From contig OZ220483.1 in NCBI GenBank assembly GCA_965115915.1, positions 124,001-188,000 of the forward strand: 64,000 nucleotides of DNA, read 5' to 3'. Positions within the stretch are counted from its first letter, which is position 1. Each line of letters starts with the position of its first letter. The position numbers and the translations under genes are program-made. This DNA comes from G965115915 sp965115915. Lineage in GTDB: Bacteria > Pseudomonadota > Gammaproteobacteria > Eutrophobiales > Eutrophobiaceae. The notes under the pieces were generated by a model, which had not been told where the DNA came from, did not search any database, and saw nothing but the letters and a program-made list of their open reading frames with translations. Positions 33,675 through 42,146 of this stretch are shown one piece after another.

Positions 33675-34364
33675 TCATTTGATTACAGTCAATCCAAGGC
33701 TTTCCCATGCCTGCATTCCTCCCCGATACCATTTCAATCGTTCGGCGGGGTAGCCAAGCCGCAGCAGGGTTTTGATATTTGCAGGCGATTGTCCGCACCA
33801 GGGGCCATTACAGAACAGCACCAGTGTCCTGGCATTGGAAAAATCCCACAGCCCCTCCAATAATTTGACGCCGAAACGCTGTTCCATGATGTCCGCTACC
33901 GAGAACGGGTCTGCACCGGCTTCGGTTTTCAGTATCGTCCAGGGGATGTTCACCGAACCGGGTATGGTCCCGCGTTCTACCCAGTCCGGTGTGCGTGAAT
34001 CGATCACCATAATGCTGTCGTCCCCGGTTGCGATGCGTTTCAGATAATCGAGCAATTCAAGCTCGGCTATCGTCTCTACATAGGGTGTGAGCCGCTGTGG
34101 CTGGATACAGAACGGAGGACAGGCCCGGGAAGTAAGCGAATAGCGCGAACTGATCCGGTTCTGTTGATCCTGATTGCGTTGGATCAGGACATGTTTCCCC
34201 TGATGGATGACCTCGATATGTTCCAGTTGCGGGGTTATTTTGACCTTGAGGTCGCCGTCTTCCGCTGTGCAGGGGAGGCATTCCAAAAGTATCAACAGAC
34301 CCAGGAGTGGTGTCGCCTTGTGGCATCTGCTCAGGACTGCGGGTCGGGATATTCTGCAATGCAT
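33675..34364 (-). CDS. Exported rhodanese-domain protein
   Basis: A 229-residue protein with a signal peptide (TPLLGLLILLECLPCTAE, about 17-34) and a C-terminal rhodanese domain (IMVIDSRTPDWVERGTIPGS, then active-site loop FCNGPWCGQSP, whose Cys would carry the persulfide). The segment between is specific to periplasmic rhodaneses of sulfur-metabolising proteobacteria in my recollection. It starts 2 nt after priA ends and probably shares its transcript. Substrate unknown. Confidence 0.78.
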   Translation of the reverse strand: MHCRISRPAVLSRCHKATPLLGLLILLECLPCTAEDGDLKVKITPQLEHIEVIHQGKHVLIQRNQDQQNRISSRYSLTSRACPPFCIQPQRLTPYVETIAELELLDYLKRIATGDDSIMVIDSRTPDWVERGTIPGSVNIPWTILKTEAGADPFSVADIMEQRFGVKLLEGLWDFSNARTLVLFCNGPWCGQSPANIKTLLRLGYPAERLKWYRGGMQAWESLGLTVIK

Positions 34365-34366
34365 GA

Positions 34367-36364
34367 CTAGAGCATCTCCTGGGGATCGATATCGATTGAC
34401 AGGAACAGTCCGGACGGTTTTTTCATGCTGTCAAGACAGCCCAGCCAGTCATCCAGTGCCAGATGCAAATTCCGTCGTTTTTCAGCCTGTATCAGGATAT
34501 GTCTGCGGTAGTACCCGGAGTGTTTTTCAATCTGGGGAGTCAGTGGGCCAAAGGAATCGATATTTCTTTGCTGTAAACCGGAGAGTTGCTTGAAAGCCTC
34601 TTTCATAAACCGCTCCAGTTTGTTCTGATCCTTTGCCCTGCCGCGTAACAGTGCATGATAGCTTAGTGGTGGAAGATGCGCCAATTTGCGTTGTTGGTAA
34701 AGTGCCCGTGATGCGTTTGCGTAGCCGGAAAGTAACAGGGTGCGCAGTACAGGGTGGCCCGGATGGTTGGTCTGTATGAGGATCTTCCCAGGCTTTAGCC
34801 CGCGTCCGCTGCGACCACTGACTTGCACCAATAGTTGCGCCAGGCGTTCCTCTGCACGGTAATCAGTGCCATACAGACCAAAATCGGCATCCAGTACCCC
34901 GACCAGGGTAATGTTCGGGAAATGGTGACCCTTGGCCAGCATCTGTGTCCCGACGATGATATCGCTTTCATGGTCGCTGATTTTTTGTATCATCGCTCGG
35001 AGTTTTGCAGTGGAATTGGCGGTGTCGCTGTCGAAACGCAGAACTTTCTGTTCCGGGAAAATTTTGGCAAGTGCCTGGGTAATGCGTTCGGTGCCATGGC
35101 CGACATGATCCAGAGCCGATTGGCCACACTGCGGACAGCCTGTTGGTATTTTCCTGTGCGAATTGCAGCGATGGCAGAGAAGGCAGTTTTTCTCCTTGTG
35201 AAAGGTATAGCTGTAGTTGCAGCGCGGACAACTGAATGTGTGATCACAGTTATGACAGACCACCCGGGTTGCATAGCCACGACGGTTTTTGATTAACAGC
35301 ACTTGATTGCCGAACTCGAGTTCTTTTTTCATCTGCTCAAGCAGTTGATGCGAAAACACGCCATTCATTGCCTGTGTGCGCAGATCCAGCAGACTGACTG
35401 TGGCAGGCTTTGCGGCGCCGGCGCGCTGAGTCAGGGAAAGATGGTGGTATTTTTTGATCTTTGCGTTATGTAGCGATTCCAGCGACGGTGTTGCGGAACC
35501 TAGCAGGATGGGTACCCCATCCTGTTTTGCTCGTGCCAGTGCCATATCCCGGGCAGAATACAATAGACCGTCCTGCTGTTTGTATGAGGTGTCATGCTCT
35601 TCGTCAACGATATAGAGCCCGGGTTTTGCCAGAGGGAGCCATATCGCGGATCGGGTGCCGATGATGATCCGAGCCTGGCCGGAACGTGAATGTTCCCACA
35701 CCACAAGGCGTTGTTTAGGGCTTAGTCCGGAGTGGAAAGCCAGAATCTCAATGGAGAAATATGCCTGGAACCGTTCCAGCATTTGCGGGGTGAGTGCAAT
35801 TTCAGGCAATAGAACCAGGCTTTGGCCGCCGTGGGCACACAGTTGTTCAATGACTCGGAGATAGACCTCGGTCTTCCCGCTTCCGGTGACTCCATCCAGT
35901 AAAAAGGCGGAAAATCCATCGGCCCGCTGTTCAATGGTTGTGACTGCGAGTTTTTGCTCGGCATTCAACTGGAATCGGGTTCCTTTGGTTGTCAGTGGAG
36001 TGTCGGGTGCCGCCGGTAGTTGTCGTAGTTGATATCCGGGCCGTTTAGTCGCAGCAGGCAAGGCCTGGAATATCACCTCGCCCAAGGCATGATGGTAGTA
36101 GTTGCTTGCCCATTTCAGCAGTTTCAGGTGGGCACTGTCCAGCAGAGGGGCCGTGTCCAGAATGCGGGAGATGTGCCGCAGCTTGTCAATGGGCACCGTG
36201 CTGTTTTCGCTCAGTTCCAGCAGGACCCCGACGCGTGATCGCTCGCAGAAAGGCACCTCAACACGCATTCCAGGGAGCAGTTCCGCCGTCTTCGTGTCGG
36301 CGGGGGGGAGATAATCAAAATGGGTGCGCAAGGGCACATCCAGGGCCACCTGTGCGTATTTCAT
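34367..36364 (-). CDS. priA: Primosomal replication restart helicase PriA, short form
   Basis: A 665-residue superfamily 2 helicase that reloads DnaB at stalled forks. It has the N-terminal 3'-DNA-binding domain (AQVALDVPLRTHFDYLPP), Walker A DGVTGSGKTEVYLR (158-171), DEEHD box, and the eight-Cys zinc region (CHNCDHTFSCPRC, CLLCHRCNSHRKIPTGCPQC). QVSGRSGRGLKPGKILIQT is the helicase motif VI region. It is about 65 residues shorter than E. coli PriA, and the missing piece lies between residues about 103 and 131, where the winged-helix domain should be. The rest aligns well by eye. Confidence 0.93.
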   Translation of the reverse strand: MKYAQVALDVPLRTHFDYLPPADTKTAELLPGMRVEVPFCERSRVGVLLELSENSTVPIDKLRHISRILDTAPLLDSAHLKLLKWASNYYHHALGEVIFQALPAATKRPGYQLRQLPAAPDTPLTTKGTRFQLNAEQKLAVTTIEQRADGFSAFLLDGVTGSGKTEVYLRVIEQLCAHGGQSLVLLPEIALTPQMLERFQAYFSIEILAFHSGLSPKQRLVVWEHSRSGQARIIIGTRSAIWLPLAKPGLYIVDEEHDTSYKQQDGLLYSARDMALARAKQDGVPILLGSATPSLESLHNAKIKKYHHLSLTQRAGAAKPATVSLLDLRTQAMNGVFSHQLLEQMKKELEFGNQVLLIKNRRGYATRVVCHNCDHTFSCPRCNYSYTFHKEKNCLLCHRCNSHRKIPTGCPQCGQSALDHVGHGTERITQALAKIFPEQKVLRFDSDTANSTAKLRAMIQKISDHESDIIVGTQMLAKGHHFPNITLVGVLDADFGLYGTDYRAEERLAQLLVQVSGRSGRGLKPGKILIQTNHPGHPVLRTLLLSGYANASRALYQQRKLAHLPPLSYHALLRGRAKDQNKLERFMKEAFKQLSGLQQRNIDSFGPLTPQIEKHSGYYRRHILIQAEKRRNLHLALDDWLGCLDSMKKPSGLFLSIDIDPQEML

Positions 36365-36391
36365 ATCGTTATGATGAGGGGCTTGAAGGCT

Positions 36392-38833
36392 CTAAAACAG
36401 AGACTCTTCGAACCCGGTGGCGGGCTGTTCGTCCGAAGAAGGGCTTGCATATGGCGCCGCATCTTCGCTGGGTGGCGGATTGTCTGCTCTGAATATTTCG
36501 AAGAGCACACGTGCGTCTCCGGATTTCGCCAGTTTTCCAGTATCCGCATTGATCTTTACGTTGACCAGCCCCACTGGCCGTGGCATGATTTCCTCCGGAG
36601 TGCCATGTAGCGCGGTTTCCATGAACCGGATCCACATGGGGAGGGCGGCTCGGGCCCCGGTCTCGCGTCTTCCAAGGACCTGATTTTCATCAAACCCGAC
36701 CCAGACGACCGTTGCTATTCTGGCGTTATAACCGGCAAACCAGGCATCGCGCTGTTGATTCGTTGTTCCCGTTTTCCCGGACAAGTCACCGCGTCCGAGT
36801 ACCAATGCCTTGCGTCCGGTGCCATATTTGATTACGTCCCGGGTGATGGAGTTGATGATGTACGCATTGCGCGGATCCACTGTCTGCGGGGCGGGATTGG
36901 ACGCTGGATTGTAAATATTGGATACACCGGGGTATTGCGTTGTCCGTGCACTGTGCGATTGCTGTGTGAGCAGGCTTGGGTCGTGTGGCTTCCCGGGCTT
37001 GCAGTCTCTGCATACCGTGGCCGGATTTGCCTCGAAAATCAATTCGCCATCCTGCGTGGCAACCTTTTCAATGAACCAGGGTTCGATCAGGTATCCACCG
37101 TTGGCCAGTACACTATATGCTCTGGTCAATTCCCACGATGTGAGATCCGCGCTGCCCAGCGCCAGTGATAGACTGCGAGGAAAGTTCCGACTATCGAAAC
37201 CGAACCGTTCCAGGTGTTCAAGGGTGCCTTGGACGCCGATTTCGTTGAGTAAGCGGATGGATACCAGGTTGCGGGACTTGATCAGTGCCTCGCGCAGCCG
37301 GGTGGGGCCATAGAATTTTTCCGAATAATTTTGTGGACGCCATGCGATCCGGGCGTCATCGTGTTTTACTATGGGGGCGTCGTTAATGATTGAAGCGGCT
37401 GACTTTCCCATCTCCAGCGCAGCGGAGTAAATGAAGGGTTTGAAGCTGGAGCCGGGTTGACGCATTGCTTGTGTGACACGATTGAACTTGCTTTGGTGGT
37501 AATCGTAGCCGCCGACCAGTGCGAGCACAGCGCCATTATTGACATCCAGACTTAGCAGACTGCCCTGGACTTCCGGGATCTGTGTCAACTCGAGTATCCC
37601 ATCGACATTGTCCCGCACGCGGATCAATGCGCCTGGTTTGAGTATGTCCGTGGCCCGTTCCGGCTGCGCCGCAGTCCGGTCAACAGCAATATAGGGACGA
37701 GCCCATTTCATTCCTTCCCAGGGCAGGTTTCTGAAGCCTTGCCTGGAGACAAACACGGTTGCCGAACGTTCATTCACCGCCGACACCAGGGCTGGGTAGG
37801 TATCCGCGATTTGCTCCCAGGGTTCCAGCAGAGATTGCCAGGTATCGGGGTCCGTGTTTAGTGGAAGTTCCAGATGGGACTCTGCGCCCCGATAACCATG
37901 ACGCCTGTCGTACTCATACAGACTTTCCCGTATCGCGTTGTTTGCCGCCTGCTGGTGTTTGTCCCGGATGGTGGTAGTAACGACAAACCCATCGGTATAG
38001 ATGCGTTCCCCGAACCTTTCCAATAGTCGCTGACGAACCATTTCCGCCATGTACGGGCTGTCCAGTTCGGTTGGGGTGCCATGCAGCCGGGCGATCAATT
38101 TTGCATCAAGGGCTTGTTGGTACCGCGTCTGGTCGATAAATCCATTTTCCAACATTCTACGCAGGACGTAGTTGCGTCTTTTTATCGCAGAGGCAGGATC
38201 GGTGATCGGATTGTTTCTGGAAGGAAGCTGTAACAGGCCGGCGAGCATTGCCATTTGCGGCAATTCCAGCTCATGGATTGATATTCCATAGTAGACATGA
38301 GCCGCGGCGGTGATCCCGTATGCACGTTGTCCGAAGTAAACCTTGTTCAGATAAAGTTCCATGATCTGATCCTTGGTCAGTACGTTTTCGATCTTCAGTG
38401 CGAGGATGATCTCACGCAGTTTCCGGACGTAGGATTTTTTGCGGGACAGGAAATAGTTTCTTGCTACCTGCATCGTGATTGTGCTGCCACCCTGTGTCTT
38501 TGCGCCGGTACTGGCCAATGACCACGCCGCACGCAGAAGCCCATGCCAGTCCACTCCGGGATGCTCATAAAAGCGATCGTCCTCGGCGGCGATGAATGCG
38601 TGCACCAGTGGTCGTGGAATGTCGCGCATGGCGACCGCCGTGCGTCGCAGCTCTCCAAACTCCGCGATCAGACTTCCGTCATTGCTGTATACCCGCAATG
38701 GGATTTCGAGCTGCACTTCATCCAGGTTGTCAATATCTGGCAGTGAAGGATTGATGAAGATGAAGATGAACCCGAAAAAGATCACGCAGAGCGTGAAGAA
38801 AGACAGCAGCAAGTTGAAACTGAACCTCAGCAT
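36392..38833 (-). CDS. mrcA: Class A penicillin-binding protein 1A
   Basis: An 813-residue bifunctional peptidoglycan synthase. Membrane helix about 4-27; glycosyltransferase domain with AAEDDRFYEHPGVDWHGLLR, GGSTITMQVARNYFLS and KDQIMELYLNKVYFGQRAYG; an OB-like insertion; and a transpeptidase domain with the active-site SSFKP, SRN and SGKTGTT motifs. The DPRNAYIINSITRDVIKYGTG segment is typical of PBP1A. It is divergent from pilM as in Pseudomonas (ponA-pilMNOPQ). Confidence 0.95.
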   Translation of the reverse strand: MLRFSFNLLLSFFTLCVIFFGFIFIFINPSLPDIDNLDEVQLEIPLRVYSNDGSLIAEFGELRRTAVAMRDIPRPLVHAFIAAEDDRFYEHPGVDWHGLLRAAWSLASTGAKTQGGSTITMQVARNYFLSRKKSYVRKLREIILALKIENVLTKDQIMELYLNKVYFGQRAYGITAAAHVYYGISIHELELPQMAMLAGLLQLPSRNNPITDPASAIKRRNYVLRRMLENGFIDQTRYQQALDAKLIARLHGTPTELDSPYMAEMVRQRLLERFGERIYTDGFVVTTTIRDKHQQAANNAIRESLYEYDRRHGYRGAESHLELPLNTDPDTWQSLLEPWEQIADTYPALVSAVNERSATVFVSRQGFRNLPWEGMKWARPYIAVDRTAAQPERATDILKPGALIRVRDNVDGILELTQIPEVQGSLLSLDVNNGAVLALVGGYDYHQSKFNRVTQAMRQPGSSFKPFIYSAALEMGKSAASIINDAPIVKHDDARIAWRPQNYSEKFYGPTRLREALIKSRNLVSIRLLNEIGVQGTLEHLERFGFDSRNFPRSLSLALGSADLTSWELTRAYSVLANGGYLIEPWFIEKVATQDGELIFEANPATVCRDCKPGKPHDPSLLTQQSHSARTTQYPGVSNIYNPASNPAPQTVDPRNAYIINSITRDVIKYGTGRKALVLGRGDLSGKTGTTNQQRDAWFAGYNARIATVVWVGFDENQVLGRRETGARAALPMWIRFMETALHGTPEEIMPRPVGLVNVKINADTGKLAKSGDARVLFEIFRADNPPPSEDAAPYASPSSDEQPATGFEESLF

Positions 38834-38860
38834 ATAGTGTGTATCGGGGTGAAAGATACC

Positions 38861-38889
38861 ATATATGGTTTTCTTGGTACCGTAGTTAA
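38861..38889 (-). promoter_or_regulatory. Possible promoter of the PBP1A gene
   Basis: On the minus strand TTAACT (38889-38884), a 17-bp spacer and ATATAT (38866-38861) lie about 28 bp before the start codon. The match is modest and the region is AT-rich, so chance similarity is likely. Confidence 0.25.
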
Positions 38890-38926
38890 GGTATTAAAAT
38901 ATAATCAAAAAACCCGTAAAAAACGA

Positions 38927-38955
38927 TTGATTTATAACTTTTTATTTCTTATAGT
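38927..38955 (+). promoter_or_regulatory. Sigma-70-like promoter of the pilMNOPQ operon
   Basis: TTGATT (38927-38932), 17-bp spacer, TATAGT (38950-38955), about 95 bp before the pilM GTG. Both hexamers match consensus well and the spacing is ideal. Confidence 0.55.
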
Positions 38956-39050
38956 AGCGCACACTAAACAGAGCGGGCCGAGTGTCTTTATATAGGTATT
39001 AGGTTTTGGCACTGGCCACAATGCAAGCCGAACAGGAGGAATAGTCAACC

Positions 39051-40109
39051 GTGTATCTGTTCAAAAAAAAGGCAGTCCCTATGTTGGGCATAGATATCAG
39101 CGTCACTGCTGTCAAGCTGCTGGAGATTTCCAGTTCGAAAGACAGGTTCCAGGTTGAGAGCTATGCGGTCGAACCGCTGCCAGCCAACGCGATGTCGGAA
39201 AAGACTATAAACGATATTGATGCCGTTGGCGAGACCATATCCAAGGTGGTCAGGAAATCCAAAACCTCCCTGAGGAATGTTGCTGTCGCGGTGGCGGGCT
39301 CTGCGGTGATTACCAAGGTTATTACGCTTCCTGCAGGTCTTTCGGAGATCGAGATGGAAGACCAGATGCAGATTGAGGCGGATCAGCATATTCCCTTTCC
39401 GCTGGAAGAAGTGGCGATGGACTTTGAAGTGTTGGGTGAAGACCCTTCCGCACCAGAAGAACGTGTTGAGGTTATGTTGGCGGCGGCGCGCAATGATGTG
39501 GTAGACGGTTGTGTGGCTGCCGCGGAAATCGGTGGCCTGAAGGTCAAGGTGGTTGATATTGAGTCCTTTGCCATAGACAACTCGCTGGCATTCCAGATGG
39601 GAGCACAGGCGCATGACGGTATTATAGCGGTCGCGGATGTTGGTTCCACAATTACCTCATTCAGTGTCATGGAAAACTTGAAGACCATTTATTTCAGAGA
39701 ACAGCCATTTGGTGGCATGCAGCTTACTCAGGAGATACAGGGGCGTTACGGACTGTCTTTTGAAGAGGCGGGTATTGCCAAAAAGCGCGGTGGCCTGCCG
39801 GACAACTATGAACCGGAGGTACTGCAACCGTTCAAGGAATCGATGGCACAGGAGATTGGTCGGGCACAGCAGTTTTTCTTTTCTTCCAGTGGTGTCAGCC
39901 ACATTGATCAGTTGGTACTCGCGGGGGGCTGTGCCTCTATCCCGGGGGTTTTGCAAATGGTCCAGGAGAAGGTCGGTGTCCCGACGGTCCTTGCCAATCC
40001 GTTTCATAATATGACGGTGTCGTCAAAGGTTTCCATGGATGGAATAATCAAAGATGCCCCGGCTTTGATGGTTGCCTGTGGGCTAGCGCTGCGGGGGGCG
40101 GCAACATAA
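39051..40109 (+). CDS. pilM: Type IV pilus assembly ATPase-fold protein PilM
   Basis: A 352-residue FtsA/actin-like cytoplasmic protein. PILM blocks: MLGIDISVTAVKLLEIS, ITLPAGLSEIEMEDQMQIEADQ-type region, GVSHIDQLVLAGGCASIPG and the final ALMVACGLALRGAAT. PilM binds the N-terminus of PilN and links the inner-membrane alignment complex to the motor. The start is GTG with AGGAGGA at 39034-39040. pilN follows after 1 nt. Confidence 0.96.
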   Translation: MYLFKKKAVPMLGIDISVTAVKLLEISSSKDRFQVESYAVEPLPANAMSEKTINDIDAVGETISKVVRKSKTSLRNVAVAVAGSAVITKVITLPAGLSEIEMEDQMQIEADQHIPFPLEEVAMDFEVLGEDPSAPEERVEVMLAAARNDVVDGCVAAAEIGGLKVKVVDIESFAIDNSLAFQMGAQAHDGIIAVADVGSTITSFSVMENLKTIYFREQPFGGMQLTQEIQGRYGLSFEEAGIAKKRGGLPDNYEPEVLQPFKESMAQEIGRAQQFFFSSSGVSHIDQLVLAGGCASIPGVLQMVQEKVGVPTVLANPFHNMTVSSKVSMDGIIKDAPALMVACGLALRGAAT

Positions 40110-40110
40110 G

Positions 40111-40761
40111 ATGTATGTTCTAGTATCCAATATCAATCTTACTGCGTGGCGTGAGGAGAGACGCAAGGAGCAGTTGAATGAATTCGTGACGGTGTTGGCA
40201 GTCGTTGCGGTAGTCGCTGTAATGATTTGGGGTGGTGTCCGTCTTTATTATGGGACCCTGATAAGCGTACAGAGTGAGCGTCTCCAATATGTGGATACCG
40301 AGATTGCCAAGCTGGAGAAAAAGATAGAGGAATTGAAAACGTTGCAAGAGGAGAAGGAACGTCTGCTGGCGCGTATTCGGGCGATTGAGGAATTGCAGGG
40401 CAAACGCCCAATGCCAGTCAAGATGCTTGATGAACTGGTCCGTGTGATGCCGGATAGTGCGTCCATCAGTTCTTTTTCGGAGAAGGAGGGCAGAATTTCG
40501 ATCAAGGGTGTTGCAGAGTCCAATGCCAGCATCTCCTCATTGATGCGAGGCATTTCCGGTTCGGAAGTGATAACTGCTCCGGATCTTCGGGAAATTACCA
40601 AGGGGCTTGTCGACACCGAAAAACTTGGCAAAGGGAAAGCCATGCAGATTGTTGCATACAGTGAGCAGGCTGCCTCGAAGCCGGGCAACGTGGAGGTTAG
40701 CCAGTTTGAGTTGAATTTCTCGCTGGTGAGAGCTGAAGAAGATGACGAGGAGTTGGAATAA
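40111..40761 (+). CDS. pilN: Type IV pilus assembly protein PilN
   Basis: A 216-residue bitopic inner-membrane protein. The N-terminal cytoplasmic peptide INLTAWREERRKE is the PilM-binding motif (INLLPWR type). One membrane helix (about 25-45), a coiled-coil (SERLQYVDTEIAKLEKKIEELK) and a periplasmic fold follow. It forms the alignment subcomplex with PilO and PilP. Confidence 0.94.
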   Translation: MYVLVSNINLTAWREERRKEQLNEFVTVLAVVAVVAVMIWGGVRLYYGTLISVQSERLQYVDTEIAKLEKKIEELKTLQEEKERLLARIRAIEELQGKRPMPVKMLDELVRVMPDSASISSFSEKEGRISIKGVAESNASISSLMRGISGSEVITAPDLREITKGLVDTEKLGKGKAMQIVAYSEQAASKPGNVEVSQFELNFSLVRAEEDDEELE

Positions 40762-40816
40762 TGAAGGCAATAAGTGAGGCGCAACCTGAATATCGGTCAA
40801 TGTGGGTGAGTAAGAG

Positions 40817-41446
40817 ATGAGCTTTGTAGATGATCTGAAGAATATTGACCCGAATAATCCGGGACTGTGGCCAGTACCGGTAAAGATTGCTGCATTCATC
40901 GCCACTTTCTGTGTGGTGCTGGCAGCAGGGTGGCATTTTGACATAACGAAGCGCATGGCCGATCTGGCGGCGCTGGTTGATCAGGAGTCGGAACGGCTCG
41001 ATGTCCTGGGGCAAAAGCAGCATCGGGCTGCCAATTTGGAACCGCTGAGAAAGCAGTTGGCTGAGATGCAGCAGTCTTTCGGCGATATGGTGCGTCAGTT
41101 GCCGGACGATACCGAGGTTGCGGGTCTGTTGATCGATATATCGCAGACAGGCCTGGGCGCAGGTTTGGAGTTCAAGTTGTTCAGACCGGGCACTCTCGAA
41201 GACAGGGATTATTACCGTACACTCCCGATTGAGATAGAGGTATTGGGGAACTTTCATCAGTTCGGGGAGTTTGTCAGTGGACTGGTGGCGTTGCCCAGGA
41301 TTGTCACGGTGCATGATTTGAATGTTTCCCGGTCGTCGGAAGCGGGTGAAGGGCGACTGATGATGAAGACCCTGGCCCGGACGTATCAGGCGACGGCGTC
41401 AGAAGCCGAGGAAGCCGAGGAAGCCGAGGTGACAGAGGGAGGATGA
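40817..41446 (+). CDS. pilO: Type IV pilus assembly protein PilO
   Basis: A 209-residue PilN paralogue: cytoplasmic LKNIDPNNPGLWPVPVKI, membrane helix (about 24-42), coiled-coil, and the ferredoxin-like domain with TGLGAGLEFKLFRPG and YRTLPIEIEVLGNFHQFGEFV. The acidic C-terminal tail is made of EAE repeats encoded by a 9-bp tandem repeat. The gap to pilN is 55 nt, longer than the others in the operon. Confidence 0.94.
   Translation: MSFVDDLKNIDPNNPGLWPVPVKIAAFIATFCVVLAAGWHFDITKRMADLAALVDQESERLDVLGQKQHRAANLEPLRKQLAEMQQSFGDMVRQLPDDTEVAGLLIDISQTGLGAGLEFKLFRPGTLEDRDYYRTLPIEIEVLGNFHQFGEFVSGLVALPRIVTVHDLNVSRSSEAGEGRLMMKTLARTYQATASEAEEAEEAEVTEGG
41405..41430 (+). repeat. 9-bp tandem repeat at the pilO 3' end
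   Basis: Three copies of GCCGAGGAA-type units encode Ala-Glu-Glu repeats in the PilO tail. Copy number could vary without a frameshift. Confidence 0.6.
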
Positions 41447-41497
41447 TATGGGTAACAGGGTGTTGGCAGATCGGTAATTTTGGGTGGAGTTGCAATT

Positions 41498-42064
41498 ATG
41501 AAAATTGACATTGGGTCTGTGGCGTTACTACTGACGGTATTGTTGATGCCGGTATTGAGTGGCTGTGTGTCGCGTGATATCAGCGACCTGCAGGCGAAGG
41601 TGGCTGAGGTACTTGCAAGCCCTCCGGGGCGCATTGACCCATTGCCGGAGATACAGTTTTATGAAGCCTATGCGTACCGTTCAAAAGAGCAAGGTGAAAA
41701 ATCTCCGTTCGAATCCTATCTGATACAGAGGTTGGAGGCGTTGGCGGCTTCCCAGGAAAGCGAGGACCAGGGTCTTACCAGCGAACAGGAACAGGAGATT
41801 TTTCAACGCAACAAGGAAGATCTGGAACAGCATGATCTGGCGGCCGTCGATATGGTCGGATTATTGGAGGACGAGAGCGACATGTGGGCGATAGTGGCTG
41901 ACCCTGACGGGGCCATACATCGGGTCACGATCGGAAACTATATAGGCAAGAACTTTGGCAAGATTACCGACATCCGGGAGGACAGTATCGTGCTAAGGGA
42001 AATTTTCAGGGACAGTTCCGGCCGTTGGCAGGAACGGGAAGCGAAGCTTGTGTTGCCGGAATGA
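41498..42064 (+). CDS. pilP: Type IV pilus assembly lipoprotein PilP
   Basis: A 188-residue inner-membrane lipoprotein. The signal peptide ends in a lipobox (PVLSGC, Cys at about 21). The C-terminal beta domain (SDMWAIVADPDGAIHRVTIGNYIGKNFGKI) contacts the secretin PilQ. The ATG at 41498 has GGTGGAG upstream; a GTG-initiated longer form at 41480 is unlikely. Confidence 0.94.
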   Translation: MKIDIGSVALLLTVLLMPVLSGCVSRDISDLQAKVAEVLASPPGRIDPLPEIQFYEAYAYRSKEQGEKSPFESYLIQRLEALAASQESEDQGLTSEQEQEIFQRNKEDLEQHDLAAVDMVGLLEDESDMWAIVADPDGAIHRVTIGNYIGKNFGKITDIREDSIVLREIFRDSSGRWQEREAKLVLPE

Positions 42065-42146
42065 TCCGATGAGCCGAACGAACATTTTTGGGTGGTTAGT
42101 AGCAAGAAACCATGGTTTTGAGAGTTTTTAACAGGAGAAGCGGATT

